Assembly (NCBI RefSeq): GCF_009663145.1
Contig: NZ_VKHR01000058.1
Span: 1-34,448 of the forward strand
From: Shewanella sp. TC10
GTDB taxonomy: Bacteria > Pseudomonadota > Gammaproteobacteria > Enterobacterales > Shewanellaceae
Direction of reading: 5' to 3'
DNA: 34,448 nt
The notes under the pieces: generated by a model
Seen by the model: the letters and a program-made list of their open reading frames with translations, nothing else
What the model was told of the DNA's origin: nothing
Database searches by the model: none
Shown: positions 6,887 to 16,208 of the stretch, in pieces
Layout of the letters: every line of letters starts with the position of its first letter
Numbering within the stretch: the first letter of the stretch is position 1
Made by a program: the position numbers and the translations under genes

Positions 6887-7831
6887 ATGCCGGTTAGAAT
6901 TCCAGATAATTTACCCGCTGCAGAAATTTTAGAATCAGAAAATATCTTCGTGATGTCCGAAACCAGGGCTGCAAATCAAGATATTCGACCTATGCGGGTA
7001 CTTATTTTGAATCTTATGCCAAATAAGATTGAAACCGAAACTCAATTACTACGTTTACTGGGTAACACCCCGTTGCAAGTCGATGTTGATCTACTTCGTA
7101 TTCACGATAAAGCCTCAAAACATACTTCTATTGATCATATGAATACTTTCTATCGTGATTTTGAAGCGGTAAAAAGTAAAAACTATGATGGACTCATCAT
7201 CACTGGTGCGCCGTTAGGTCAACTGGATTTTGAAGATGTTGTTTATTGGGAACATATTAAAGAAATCATTGATTGGTCGCAGCAGCATGTCACTTCAGTA
7301 CTATTTTTGTGCTGGGCAGCTCATGCTGGGTTATTCCACTTATACGATTTACATCGTAAATTATTAGATGAAAAACGCTCTGGGGTATTTTGTCATCGAC
7401 GTTCAGCTAAACCACACCCGTTATTACGTGGTTTTGATGATGAATTTTTTGCACCTCATTCACGCTTTGCTGAAATGAATATTGAAGATATAAAACAACA
7501 TCCAGATCTTGAAGTACTGGCAGAGTCTGAGCAAGCAGGCGCTTATATTGTATTAAGCCGTAATAGCCGAAACTTATTTGTGATGGGACATCCTGAGTAT
7601 CAAAAGTCGACCTTGAAAGATGAATACCAACGAGACCTCGATCAAGGGCTTAATCCTTCAATACCTAGCCATTACTTTAGAAATGACGACCCAAATCAAG
7701 AAGCAATTGCAAGGTGGCATAGTCATGGCAGTTTACTGGTGAGCAATTGGTTGAACTATTATGTCTATCAGCTAACACCTTATGACCTATCAGATATGAG
7801 CGGTATAACACCATGGGAATCTGAGAGTTAA
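6887..7831 (+). CDS. metA: Homoserine O-succinyltransferase (314 aa)
   Basis: First dedicated step of methionine synthesis: transfer of succinyl from succinyl-CoA to homoserine. The start is the ATG at 6887, giving the family N-terminus MPVRIPDNLPAAEIL with an AGG site 8 nt upstream; a GTG at 6878 is in frame but adds only three residues. The catalytic Cys142 (LFLCWAAHAG) and the His235 / Glu237 pair (GHPEY) fall at the same numbers as in E. coli MetA. Lys47 lies in PNKIETETQLLRLLGN. Gly111 in GAPLG is the residue associated with succinyl rather than acetyl specificity (Glu in acetyltransferases). It is likely controlled through the MetJ-like array before the upstream lipoprotein gene; no met box is seen in the 93-bp spacer. 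A strong terminator follows. Confidence 0.96.
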   Translation: MPVRIPDNLPAAEILESENIFVMSETRAANQDIRPMRVLILNLMPNKIETETQLLRLLGNTPLQVDVDLLRIHDKASKHTSIDHMNTFYRDFEAVKSKNYDGLIITGAPLGQLDFEDVVYWEHIKEIIDWSQQHVTSVLFLCWAAHAGLFHLYDLHRKLLDEKRSGVFCHRRSAKPHPLLRGFDDEFFAPHSRFAEMNIEDIKQHPDLEVLAESEQAGAYIVLSRNSRNLFVMGHPEYQKSTLKDEYQRDLDQGLNPSIPSHYFRNDDPNQEAIARWHSHGSLLVSNWLNYYVYQLTPYDLSDMSGITPWESES

Positions 7832-7865
7832 ATAGACCTAAATTATACAATTGAAACATTACTTT

Positions 7866-7897
7866 GAGCCATTTAGCCTAGCTAAATGGCTCTTTTT
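7866..7897 (+). terminator. Strong terminator after metA
   Basis: A perfect 12-bp stem, GAGCCATTTAGC (7866-7877) with GCTAAATGGCTC (7881-7892), has a CTA loop and is followed by TTTTT. Confidence 0.92.
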
Positions 7898-8093
7898 GTT
7901 ATGATATATAATATCAAAATACCCATATGAATTAGATATTAAGCTCGAAATAATACTTGGGCATGAAATGTTATCTCTACTATGTTGTGGATGAGTTTCT
8001 TCGGTTAGGATTTTTTAATACTTAGATAACGTAGCCGAGTCTTTCTGAGTAGAAAATTTCAAACGGAACTGAATTTCACATGAGGGTATTCAA

Positions 8094-10421
8094 TTGAATA
8101 ACACAAAATTTATCCCACTAGCTTTGGCTATTGCTGGGCTCTCAGGAAGCTTGCAGGCTGCAGAGCATGCTCATATACCACAATCTGGTGCTTTTGATTT
8201 GGTGATTGCTGATGAGCAAAAGCTAATTACAATGCTCAAAAACTCGGGAAAGATATCGCAATCAGCAAGCTTACAAGAAGCTGAATCAGCTTTGAAAATG
8301 TATTTGAAAAAGCGTCAAGCTGAAGCCGTAGTTAACGCAGCAGCGCAAGATGCCGAAATCACAAGTCATTATTCGATGACCAGCAGCATTAAAAGTAAAA
8401 CCAAAATGGAGCGACGTCATCAAGCTTCAAAAGGCAGCTTAACAGGTCGCTCTATTCGAAACCGTCCAGCTGATGTTGTAGAAGAGCTTTATGATGGTCC
8501 GACTCGTGAAGCTAGAGTACTCGCCATCCTGATGGAGTTTCCTGACTTTGTACATAATTCAATACTGCCTGAAGAGTCAGGTATGTATTACGAAGATTAT
8601 AATCAAGACCATTATCGTCAAATTCTATTTGGAGATGATGGTTGGGTGGCACCAAATGGACACCATGCCAATTCTTTTAGACAGTTCTATGAAAAACAAT
8701 CTGGTGACAGCTATACAGTAACCGGTGATGTAGCTGGCTGGTACATGGCTTCGATGCCGGCAGCATTTTATGGCAATAATGTCGATGGAGATGCACGTAG
8801 TTTAATTCGTGAGGCGTTAACAGCCGCATCGTTAGATCCGACACTAGATTTAAGTCAGTTTGATATTGAAGATCGCTACGATCTTGATGGTGACGGAAAC
8901 TATTGGGAGCCAGATGGGTTAGTTGACCATGTAATGGTATTTCACTCAGCTGTTGGTGAAGAAGCGGGTGGGGGACAAGTGGGAGAAGACGCTATTTGGT
9001 CACATCGCTGGAATTTAGGTGGTGTATATGGCATTCCTGGCTCGTCTACTGATATTCCATATTGGGGCGGTGTGATGGGGGCATATGATTATACCATTGC
9101 GCCTATTGATAGTGCTGTAGGGGTTATTAGTCATGAATATGGTCATGACCTAGGGTTACCGGACGAATATGATACCCAGTACACAGGTCAAGGTGAGCCA
9201 GTATCTATGTGGTCTGTTATGTCTTCAGGTAGTTGGGCTGGCGAGATTGGTGGAACAGAACCGGTAGGTTTCAGTCCGTTTGCCAGAGAATTCCTTCAAG
9301 CTTCCTTGGGGGGAAACTGGCAACATGGTGCGATAGTTAATTTCGATGATATTCCACGCCGTGGTGTAGTTGGCTTGCTAGATCAAGCATCAAGTAAGGG
9401 GACAAATCACGATGTGATAAAAATTGCCCTTCCTAATAAGGTTAAGGTTATTACTGAACCAACGAGTGGTGAATATGCCTACTTCAGTGGTTCGGGAGAT
9501 AACTTACAAAACTTGATGGGAGTTGCTGTAGATTTATCTGATGCAACAACAGCCGAGATTAATTTCCAGACATGGTATGACATAGAAACTGATTGGGATT
9601 ATGCGTATGTAATGGCTGTTGGTGACTTTGGGCAAGTGATGCTTGAAAGTAATATCACTTCTACAACTAATCCAAATGGTACCAATTTAGGTAATGGTAT
9701 TACAGGGAGTTCTTCTGGTTGGATTAATGCAGAGTTTGATTTAACTTCTCTTGCAGGTAATGTTTTTAATCTTTATGTGATGTATCAAACTGATGAAGCA
9801 GTGTCTAATCCAGGTATGTACATTGATGATATCCAGTTAGTCATAGATGAAGTTGAAAACTTTACTGCAAATGCTGATTCTTCTCCTGAAAACATGATGC
9901 TTGACGGCTTTGAAGTATCGGCTGGAACCTCTGAAACTGAGCATTATTACTTGGTTGAGTGGCGAACTCATCATGGTGTAGATAGTGGTTTAGAGCATAT
10001 TAATGTCGGAGGTCAACCAATGACCTACGAGAAAGGCATGCTCATTTGGTACGTAGATAACCAATATTCTGACAATTGGGTCGGTATTCATCCAGGGGAT
10101 GGCTTCTTAGGTGTAGTGGATGCAGATCAAAATACCTTATCTTGGAGTAATGGCAATACTGCGACGACTCGTTATCAAATTCACGATGCGACGTTCAGAA
10201 TAGATAGGCCAGAAAAAATGTTTATCGACTTATCTGAGCAATATGGCATCACTATGTATGATTATCGTACCCGCGCACAACGTACATTTAAAGATTCTCG
10301 TGATTATTCTGGTGGAGATTTACCTGATGCAGGACGTAATATTCCAGAGTATGGTTTAACCATTCGCTTAATAAATCAGAGTGAAGATAGAAGTGTTGGT
10401 GCTGTCATGATTAGCAAATAG
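8094..10421 (+). CDS. Secreted M6 metalloprotease, immune inhibitor A / PrtV-like (775 aa)
   Basis: Zinc endopeptidase of MEROPS family M6, probably exported. The start is a TTG chosen because GAGGG at 8082-8086 sits 7 nt before it and the translated N-terminus is a good signal peptide (1-23, ending LQA before AEHAH). A propeptide-like helical region (about 30-140) precedes the catalytic domain. The zinc site is HEYGHDLGLPDEYD, with H347, E348 and H351 and a downstream D/E pair, followed by the Met-turn region MWSVMSSGSW. A calcium-type loop DLDGDGN lies at about 264-270. After the catalytic domain comes a beta-rich region (about 455-590). I see no PKD repeats such as those in Vibrio PrtV. 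Likely roles are degradation of external protein or host matrix; the target is inferred. Confidence 0.9.
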   Translation: MNNTKFIPLALAIAGLSGSLQAAEHAHIPQSGAFDLVIADEQKLITMLKNSGKISQSASLQEAESALKMYLKKRQAEAVVNAAAQDAEITSHYSMTSSIKSKTKMERRHQASKGSLTGRSIRNRPADVVEELYDGPTREARVLAILMEFPDFVHNSILPEESGMYYEDYNQDHYRQILFGDDGWVAPNGHHANSFRQFYEKQSGDSYTVTGDVAGWYMASMPAAFYGNNVDGDARSLIREALTAASLDPTLDLSQFDIEDRYDLDGDGNYWEPDGLVDHVMVFHSAVGEEAGGGQVGEDAIWSHRWNLGGVYGIPGSSTDIPYWGGVMGAYDYTIAPIDSAVGVISHEYGHDLGLPDEYDTQYTGQGEPVSMWSVMSSGSWAGEIGGTEPVGFSPFAREFLQASLGGNWQHGAIVNFDDIPRRGVVGLLDQASSKGTNHDVIKIALPNKVKVITEPTSGEYAYFSGSGDNLQNLMGVAVDLSDATTAEINFQTWYDIETDWDYAYVMAVGDFGQVMLESNITSTTNPNGTNLGNGITGSSSGWINAEFDLTSLAGNVFNLYVMYQTDEAVSNPGMYIDDIQLVIDEVENFTANADSSPENMMLDGFEVSAGTSETEHYYLVEWRTHHGVDSGLEHINVGGQPMTYEKGMLIWYVDNQYSDNWVGIHPGDGFLGVVDADQNTLSWSNGNTATTRYQIHDATFRIDRPEKMFIDLSEQYGITMYDYRTRAQRTFKDSRDYSGGDLPDAGRNIPEYGLTIRLINQSEDRSVGAVMISK

Positions 10422-10454
10422 CGTTTAATAAATGAAAAGTTAACTAAACATCTT

Positions 10455-10483
10455 AAAAAAGCGCTGAATTCAGCGCTTTTTTT
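10455..10483. terminator. Perfectly palindromic terminator after the M6 protease
   Basis: GCGCTGAATTCAGCGC is flanked by six A on the left and seven T on the right, giving a perfect palindrome. It can act on both strands, though only the plus strand has a gene to end. Confidence 0.9.
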
Positions 10484-10705
10484 ATTTTAATTTTTTTAAC
10501 TTGAATTTGGCGTTTTCTGCCGCTTTTTTACTATTTACAGAGGAGTTAAATGCTAAAGGTTAGGATCCTAGAACTTATGACTAAGCAAAGTCTTTAATAA
10601 GGCTCATTTAGGTTTAAATAAGCCAGAGACTTTTTCAGCGTTTATCGTACAGGGTGACAATTGTTGGTATATTGTTATGGTTAACGCATCTTAAAAGGAA
10701 GTACA

Positions 10706-12751
10706 GTGAACTCAAATTCCTTCATGTCTCAATTTCATATTTGGGCCGATCAATGTGTTTCAATTATTGCGTTTTTAGCCTTCATAACTTTTAGCTCCCA
10801 AGTAAGTGCAGAACCTGTTGATTTAAAAAGTATTGAGAATGCTGTTGAGCAAAGCCCTGAATATGTTACTGAATTTAGCTCTGAATTTAGCCCTGAACTT
10901 ATCTCTGAACTAAGTGCTGAATCTAACAATGAACCAAGTCATGTAGAAAATATCGCTGTCATTTCAGAAATTGAACAATTAAAGCTGGCGTTATCAACTC
11001 TAGAAAACTCCCATGAAGGTGTAGAGCTTATAACTGTAAAATTGCAAGATGTCGCTGATTGGAGTAAACAGCAACAAGCTGAACTCTACCTTTTGCTAGC
11101 GATAGAGCAAGAAGCCATTGAGCAGCTCGAAGACGCTTATGATAGCTATAGTCATATTGTTGAAATGCTTAAATCAGAGCCTGTTTCTGACATGCTGGTG
11201 GTGAGTTACATTGAACGCTCTTATATTAGATACCTGCAAACCAATTCTCAAGCAGACTATTGTCCAGACAGGGAATACGCACTTGTTCTTGCTCGTCAAT
11301 TAAACTCCCCAGACACCTTAGTTAAGTCACTGACTCAAAGTGCATTTTGCTATACTGATGTAGATAATTTTGAAGAAGGGTTAAGTCGCTTAGATGAAGC
11401 ATTAGTGCTAGCAAGAAAACATGAGTTTACCCCTAACAGACAAGCAATGATTTATAATTCTACTGGAGCGATATACCGCTCTAATGGCTTGCATAAATAT
11501 GCCTACGAATACTTTCGCGAAGCATACAATTTATGGCGCTCTGTTGATGATTATCAAGATATGTTTAACATGCTGCACAATATGCTCGGCGAGTCGATTA
11601 AGGTGTCGGATTGGGAATCCGCTGAAATAAGTGTCAAAGAGTTATTTGATTTAGCAGAGCAACATCCTGAGTTCGAAGACTTTCTGTTTTTTGCCTATGT
11701 AAATGCCGGCCGTAATAAGTTTTTCCAACAAGATTTTGTTCAATCCATTGTTTATTTCGAAAGCGCCTTGTCAGTTAAAGATACAACCAATGAAACCTAT
11801 TTTATCGATACGGTCTATGGCTTTTTATCCTTGAGTTATATGCAGCAAAATGAGGCAACCAAGGCATTTGAAATGGCCTCTTTGTTTATTCATTCAAACA
11901 GTTACCAAGCTGCTCCCGCCTTTTTAAAAACATCTGTGCTGGCATTGAATAAGTTCGCTGAAGAAGAATATCAAGATAGTTTTAACCTGTTACTTAAAAG
12001 CTTAGGTAATGAACGTAAAACCTATGCCTCTATTATGGATAAAGATGTGATTTATTCATCACTTGAACACAGCGCAAAAGTCGCGGAATACGAGATCCAA
12101 ATTCTTGAAAATCAACTATCAATAAACTTATTAAAACTGAAATCAGAAACCGATAAGCAACAAATTTCAACTTTGAGTTTATTGGTCACAGCGCTAATTA
12201 TTGCAGTGTTATTAGTGATCATGGCTTTTTTAATTCAATCACGTCGCTTTTTTAAACGCCGTTCTCAAACAGATTATATGACGGGGATTTCTAATCGACG
12301 CTACACCATGGAGCAGGGCAGCAAGTTATTTGCAGATGCCAAAAAGCGCAATGAACCTCTGGCAGTGATTATTTTTGATATCGATAAGTTTAAAACAATT
12401 AATGACACATACGGACATGCTATTGGCGATCTCGCGATTAAAGCAACTGCTAGCAAAGCCCGCAATTGGTTTAAAAAGACTGACATTCTTGGCCGTATTG
12501 GTGGCGAAGAATTCTTGCTCATTCTACCTAATACAGATTTAGATCAAGCTGTAGAAATTGCTGAACGATTGCGTACGAGCATTGAGCAAAATCAATTTAA
12601 TTTTAACGATATAAAACTGCAATTTACAGTAAGCCTCGGTGTCAGTGTTAGACATACCGAAACTGGCAGTTTAGCCGATATAATTAAGTGCGCTGATACA
12701 GGCTTATATAAAGCTAAAAATAGTGGCCGAAATCAGGTCTTCTCTGCATGA
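10706..12751 (+). CDS. TPR-GGDEF diguanylate cyclase, membrane-anchored (681 aa)
   Basis: Probable diguanylate cyclase making c-di-GMP. The start is GTG with an AAGGA site about 7 nt upstream. An N-terminal hydrophobic signal or anchor (about 15-36) ends near VSAEP. A repetitive Ser/Glu/Phe linker (FSSEFSPELISEL, about 50-70) follows. A long helical TPR-like periplasmic sensor covers about 85-450. A short coiled segment and a transmembrane helix (about 490-512, LLVTALIIAVLLVIMAF) come next. The cytoplasmic GGDEF domain has FDIDKFKTINDTYGHAIGD and the active-site GGEEF at 599-603. The inhibitory I-site RxxD is KKTD here, so feedback inhibition may be lost or weak. It is monocistronic in appearance. 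The signal it senses is unknown. Confidence 0.9.
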   Translation: MNSNSFMSQFHIWADQCVSIIAFLAFITFSSQVSAEPVDLKSIENAVEQSPEYVTEFSSEFSPELISELSAESNNEPSHVENIAVISEIEQLKLALSTLENSHEGVELITVKLQDVADWSKQQQAELYLLLAIEQEAIEQLEDAYDSYSHIVEMLKSEPVSDMLVVSYIERSYIRYLQTNSQADYCPDREYALVLARQLNSPDTLVKSLTQSAFCYTDVDNFEEGLSRLDEALVLARKHEFTPNRQAMIYNSTGAIYRSNGLHKYAYEYFREAYNLWRSVDDYQDMFNMLHNMLGESIKVSDWESAEISVKELFDLAEQHPEFEDFLFFAYVNAGRNKFFQQDFVQSIVYFESALSVKDTTNETYFIDTVYGFLSLSYMQQNEATKAFEMASLFIHSNSYQAAPAFLKTSVLALNKFAEEEYQDSFNLLLKSLGNERKTYASIMDKDVIYSSLEHSAKVAEYEIQILENQLSINLLKLKSETDKQQISTLSLLVTALIIAVLLVIMAFLIQSRRFFKRRSQTDYMTGISNRRYTMEQGSKLFADAKKRNEPLAVIIFDIDKFKTINDTYGHAIGDLAIKATASKARNWFKKTDILGRIGGEEFLLILPNTDLDQAVEIAERLRTSIEQNQFNFNDIKLQFTVSLGVSVRHTETGSLADIIKCADTGLYKAKNSGRNQVFSA

Positions 12752-12761
12752 GAGGCTTTTT
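12739..12761 (+). terminator. Weak terminator overlapping the end of the GGDEF gene
   Basis: CTTCTC (12739-12744) pairs with GAGAGG (12750-12755, one G-T pair), with a TTTTT run at 12757-12761. The stem overlaps the stop codon. Confidence 0.45.
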
Positions 12762-13170
12762 CGCATAAGGGCGTCTTTGCATAATAATCAAAAGGCAACT
12801 CGCCAGTTTTATCGGATAAGCGCTTATATCAGCTAATACTGACTTTCATACGACAGAGTATGTTAAGAGACTTTGATAAAACCATTCGGACTTCAATAAA
12901 ACCATTCGCCTTTTAGCATTCTCAAGCAACGAATGAAAGAAGAGGGCAATAGCCTCTGCAGCTTGGTTAGTGTGAGTGGCTCTTGTGAGTCGTTACTGTA
13001 ACTCGCGCCCTAATCATATTAATACTGGTCAATGATTTGCCTGCTAAAAAGTAAAATATAGCTTAGTTTGACTATAGATAATGTGTATATTTCAGGCACT
13101 TAACCTTTATGTAAATTTTCAATGACAGCGTTTTAGAAATCTTAATGCGAATTTAACTGATTTTTCTTGC

Positions 13171-13186
13171 TTTACGTTAGCGTAAA
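13171..13186. promoter_or_regulatory. LiuR-like palindromic operator before atoB
   Basis: TTTACGTTAGCGTAAA has perfect 6-bp arms, TTTACG and CGTAAA, around TTAG. From memory it resembles the operator of LiuR, the MerR-family regulator of branched-chain amino acid degradation in Shewanella and relatives. It is 87 bp before atoB, the first gene of the cluster. Confidence 0.6.
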
Positions 13187-13198
13187 CGTCACAGTGTG

Positions 13199-13220
13199 AT
13201 TATTGAACTAGATCACATTT
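13199..13220. promoter_or_regulatory. CRP-like site before atoB
   Basis: The right half TAGATCACATTT is an exact match to the CRP consensus half; the left half (ATTATTGA) keeps only TGA. It lies just downstream of the LiuR-like palindrome. Catabolite or respiratory CRP control of this pathway is plausible. Confidence 0.45.
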
Positions 13221-13272
13221 TACTGTGTATTAATCTCGGCCGAGTATAAAGCCGGTTTACAGAGGAGAAGTT

Positions 13273-14460
13273 ATGAGCACTACATCACCACAAGATATCG
13301 TTATCGTTGCAGCAAAACGTACCCCAATGGGGGGATTTCAAGGCGCACTATCAGCCGTGACATCACCAACATTGGCAGCAACAGCGATAAAGGGCTTAGT
13401 CGAACAAACTAATATCGATACCCAACAGATTGATGAAGTGTTAATGGGCTGCGTATTACCTGCAGGTTTAGGTCAGGCTCCAGCACGCCAAGCAAGTTTA
13501 GGTGCAGATTTGCCACTGAGCGTAGGTGCAACCACAGTGAATAAAGTCTGTGGTTCAGGCATGAAAACAGTGATGCTTGCGCACGATTTAATCAAAGCGG
13601 GTTCAAGCGAAGTTGTTATTGCTGGTGGCATGGAAAGCATGACTCAAGCGCCTTACCTGTTAGATAAAGCCCGCGGTGGTATGCGTATGGGTCACGGCAA
13701 AGTACTTGACCACATGTTTCTTGATGGCCTTGAAGATGCTTATACGGGCGGTGCAATGGGTACATTTGCTCAAAAAACCGCAGATGATTTCGGCTTAACC
13801 CGTGAAGGCATGGATCAATTTGCCTTAAACTCACTTGAAAAAGCCAATGCTGCTATTGACTCAGGTGCTTTCAAACAAGAAGTTGTTCCAGTGACAATTT
13901 CAAGCCGACGTGGTGATGTCACCATCGATACCGATGAACAGCCAGGCAATGCCCGCCCTGAGAAAATTCCAGCTTTACGTCCTGCATTTGCTAAAGATGG
14001 CACCATCACTGCTGCAAACTCAAGTTCAATTTCTGATGGCGCAGCTGCGTTAATACTTATGAGCCGTGAAAAGGCTGAGTCTTTAGGACTAGATGTGATG
14101 GCAACCATTAAAGGCCATACAACTCATTCTCAAGAACCATCAATGTTCACCACTGCACCAGTGGGCGCGATGAACAAACTATTCGATAAGGTGAATTGGT
14201 CAAAAACCGATGTGGATTTATTCGAAATCAATGAAGCGTTCGCCATGGTCACTATGTTGGCGATCAGCGAATTACAGCTTGATGAAACCAAAGTGAATAT
14301 TAATGGTGGTGCGTGTGCACTGGGCCATCCTATCGGCTGCTCTGGCGCACGTGTTCTCGTGACCCTCATTCACGCCCTTAAAGCCAAAGGCTTATCGAAA
14401 GGGGTTGCATCACTGTGTATCGGTGGTGGTGAAGCGACTGCAATGGCTATTGAAGTTTAA
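13273..14460 (+). CDS. atoB: Acetyl-CoA C-acyltransferase, thiolase II (395 aa)
   Basis: Thiolase that splits 3-oxoacyl-CoA with CoA, or condenses two acetyl-CoA. In this setting it probably splits acetoacetyl-CoA or 2-methylacetoacetyl-CoA from isoleucine. The nucleophile is Cys93 in VNKVCGSGMK. The second catalytic set is NEAFA, then His352 and Cys356 in GHPIGCSGAR. Length is typical of a degradative tetrameric thiolase. A strong AGAGGAG site precedes the ATG. It leads the mmsA-ivd cluster but is separated from mmsA by 208 bp, so mmsA may also have its own promoter. LiuR- and CRP-like sites lie upstream. The symbol follows the Shewanella annotation as I remember it; the true substrate could be a longer or branched 3-oxoacyl-CoA. 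Confidence 0.9.
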   Translation: MSTTSPQDIVIVAAKRTPMGGFQGALSAVTSPTLAATAIKGLVEQTNIDTQQIDEVLMGCVLPAGLGQAPARQASLGADLPLSVGATTVNKVCGSGMKTVMLAHDLIKAGSSEVVIAGGMESMTQAPYLLDKARGGMRMGHGKVLDHMFLDGLEDAYTGGAMGTFAQKTADDFGLTREGMDQFALNSLEKANAAIDSGAFKQEVVPVTISSRRGDVTIDTDEQPGNARPEKIPALRPAFAKDGTITAANSSSISDGAAALILMSREKAESLGLDVMATIKGHTTHSQEPSMFTTAPVGAMNKLFDKVNWSKTDVDLFEINEAFAMVTMLAISELQLDETKVNINGGACALGHPIGCSGARVLVTLIHALKAKGLSKGVASLCIGGGEATAMAIEV

Positions 14461-14668
14461 TCAGTCTCAAGATTTTATAATCAATCTCAACAGTTTATAA
14501 GCAATACCAACAGTGAAAACTGTAATTCAACAAGACACACGTACCAAAACAAGTACTGGACTCGCTAGGCAATTTAATAGCCACATAAAAAAGCAGCCAG
14601 TACTTAACTTTTATCAGTACTTTACTAATAGATGAGCTTTGGGGCTCAACAGGGATTTAGGAAACGAC

Positions 14669-16162
14669 ATGACTGTTCAAGTTAAACATTATATTAATGG
14701 CGAGTTCACCGAAGGTGTTGGTTCACAAGTTATTTCTGTCACTAACCCGGCGGATAACCAAGTGATTGCGAACATCAATGCTGCGACTGCTGATGAAGTT
14801 AATCAAGCTATTCATAGTGCAAAAGAAGCATTCAAAACATGGAAAGAAGTCCCAGTTTCTGAACGTGCACGTGTGATGCTACGTTACCAGCATTTGTTGA
14901 AAGAGCATCATGATGAACTTGCTACCATACTTGCTCAAGAAACCGGTAAAACCTTTGAAGATGCAAAGGGCGATGTTTGGCGTGGTATTGAAGTTGCTGA
15001 ACACGCATGTAATATCGCTTCAATGTTAATGGGTGAAACGGTTGAGAATGTTGCACGTAATATTGATACCTACAGCTACACCCAACCACTAGGCGTTTGT
15101 GCTGGCATTACACCGTTTAACTTCCCTGCGATGATCCCATTGTGGATGTTCCCATTAGCGATTGCATGCGGTAACACCTTTATCCTTAAGCCATCAGAAC
15201 AAGATCCAATGACACCACAACGTTTAGTTGAACTATTCGTTGAAGCAGGTGCGCCAAAAGGCGTATTGCAATTAATTCATGGTGATAAAGCTGCGGTAGA
15301 TATTTTGCTAAATGATGAAGCCATTAAAGCTATTTCGTTTGTGGGCTCTGTCGGCGTTGGTCAATACATTTATAAAACCGGTACTGATAACCTTAAACGT
15401 GTTCAAGCCTTTGCTGGCGCAAAAAATCACTGCGTCATTATGCCTGATGCCAATAAGCAACAAGTGATTAATAACATGGTTGGTGCATCTGTCGGCGCTG
15501 CTGGTCAGCGTTGTATGGCTATTTCAGTTGCAGTATTTGTTGGCGCGGCAAAAGAGTGGATCCCAGAGCTAAAAGAAGCATTAGCTAAAGTGCGTCCAGG
15601 TTTATGGAATGATGAAAATGCGGCTTATGGCCCAGTTATCAGTCCTGCTGCAAAAGAGCGTGTGCTTAAGCTTATTGCCCAAGGTAAAGAACAAGGTGCT
15701 GAGTGTTTACTTGATGGCAGTGACTACACTGTTGAAGGTTACGAATCTGGTAATTGGATTGGCCCAACTATGTTCAGCAATGTCACCACCGACATGGCAA
15801 TTTACAAAGAAGAAATCTTTGGTCCAGTGTTGTGCTGTATGGAAGCTGATGATTTAGATGAAGCGATTGAATTAGTTAATAACAGCCCTTACGGCAACGG
15901 CACTTCAATTTTCACAGCATCTGGCGGCGCTGCTCGTAAGTATCAACATCATATCGAAGTGGGTCAGGTTGGTATTAACGTACCTATTCCTGTGCCATTA
16001 CCATTTTTCTCATTCACTGGCTGGAAAGGCAGTTTCTATGGCGATCAGCATGCTTATGGTAAGCAAGCGGTGCGCTTTTATACCGAAACTAAGACCATTA
16101 CTTCACGCTGGTTTGCTGATGAAGTGGTAAGCGGCCCGAATATGAGTATTGACCTTAAGTAA
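14669..16162 (+). CDS. mmsA: Methylmalonate-semialdehyde dehydrogenase, CoA-acylating (497 aa)
   Basis: NAD-dependent oxidation of methylmalonate semialdehyde with CoA to propionyl-CoA and CO2, the last step of distal valine degradation. The start is the ATG at 14669 (MTVQVKHYINGEF) with an AGGA site 7 nt upstream; a TTG 30 bp upstream is in frame but gives a non-family extension. Family marks are the TPFNFPAMIPLWMFPLAIACGNTFILKPSEQDP block, the cofactor segment SFVGSVGVGQYIY, and the catalytic Cys282 in AAGQRCMAIS. In MmsA-type enzymes the usual aldehyde dehydrogenase general-base Glu is replaced by Asn, which fits FAGAKNHCV here. Length matches the family. Confidence 0.95.
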   Translation: MTVQVKHYINGEFTEGVGSQVISVTNPADNQVIANINAATADEVNQAIHSAKEAFKTWKEVPVSERARVMLRYQHLLKEHHDELATILAQETGKTFEDAKGDVWRGIEVAEHACNIASMLMGETVENVARNIDTYSYTQPLGVCAGITPFNFPAMIPLWMFPLAIACGNTFILKPSEQDPMTPQRLVELFVEAGAPKGVLQLIHGDKAAVDILLNDEAIKAISFVGSVGVGQYIYKTGTDNLKRVQAFAGAKNHCVIMPDANKQQVINNMVGASVGAAGQRCMAISVAVFVGAAKEWIPELKEALAKVRPGLWNDENAAYGPVISPAAKERVLKLIAQGKEQGAECLLDGSDYTVEGYESGNWIGPTMFSNVTTDMAIYKEEIFGPVLCCMEADDLDEAIELVNNSPYGNGTSIFTASGGAARKYQHHIEVGQVGINVPIPVPLPFFSFTGWKGSFYGDQHAYGKQAVRFYTETKTITSRWFADEVVSGPNMSIDLK

Positions 16163-16185
16163 TCACAATATAAATGAGCAAATAG

Positions 16186-16208
16186 GCCTTCTTTTGGGAG
16201 AAGGCTTT
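16186..16208 (+). terminator. Weak hairpin after mmsA
   Basis: GCCTTCT (16186-16192) pairs with AGAAGGC (16199-16205) and is followed by only TTT. It may be an attenuator or processing site in the 261-bp gap before ivdC. Further on, TTAAGTGACC is repeated at 16372-16381 and 16384-16393. Confidence 0.4.

Larger units (their letters stand above)
12752..13272. promoter_or_regulatory. Regulatory gap upstream of the branched-chain catabolic cluster
   Basis: This 521-bp non-coding gap contains a 12-bp palindrome ATAAGCGCTTAT (12816-12827). A 13-bp direct repeat ATAAAACCATTCG occurs at 12876-12888 and 12896-12908. The LiuR-like and CRP-like sites described separately are near its end. No ORF or structured RNA is evident. 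Confidence 0.5.

Noticed and set aside
12876..12908. Two-copy ATAAAACCATTCG repeat read as a CRISPR or iteron array
   Set aside because: There are only two copies 20 bp apart, with no further units, cas genes or replication initiator.
13195..13217. TGTGA...TCACA pair read as one CRP site
   Set aside because: The halves are 13 bp apart rather than 6. The better alignment uses only the right half with an imperfect left half at 13199-13220.
13815..14108. Minus-strand ORFs inside the thiolase gene
   Set aside because: They mirror the codon pattern of the highly conserved atoB and have no independent support.
14639..14668. TTG start extending mmsA by 10 residues
   Set aside because: The extension matches no family N-terminus, and the ATG at 14669 has a proper AGGA site.
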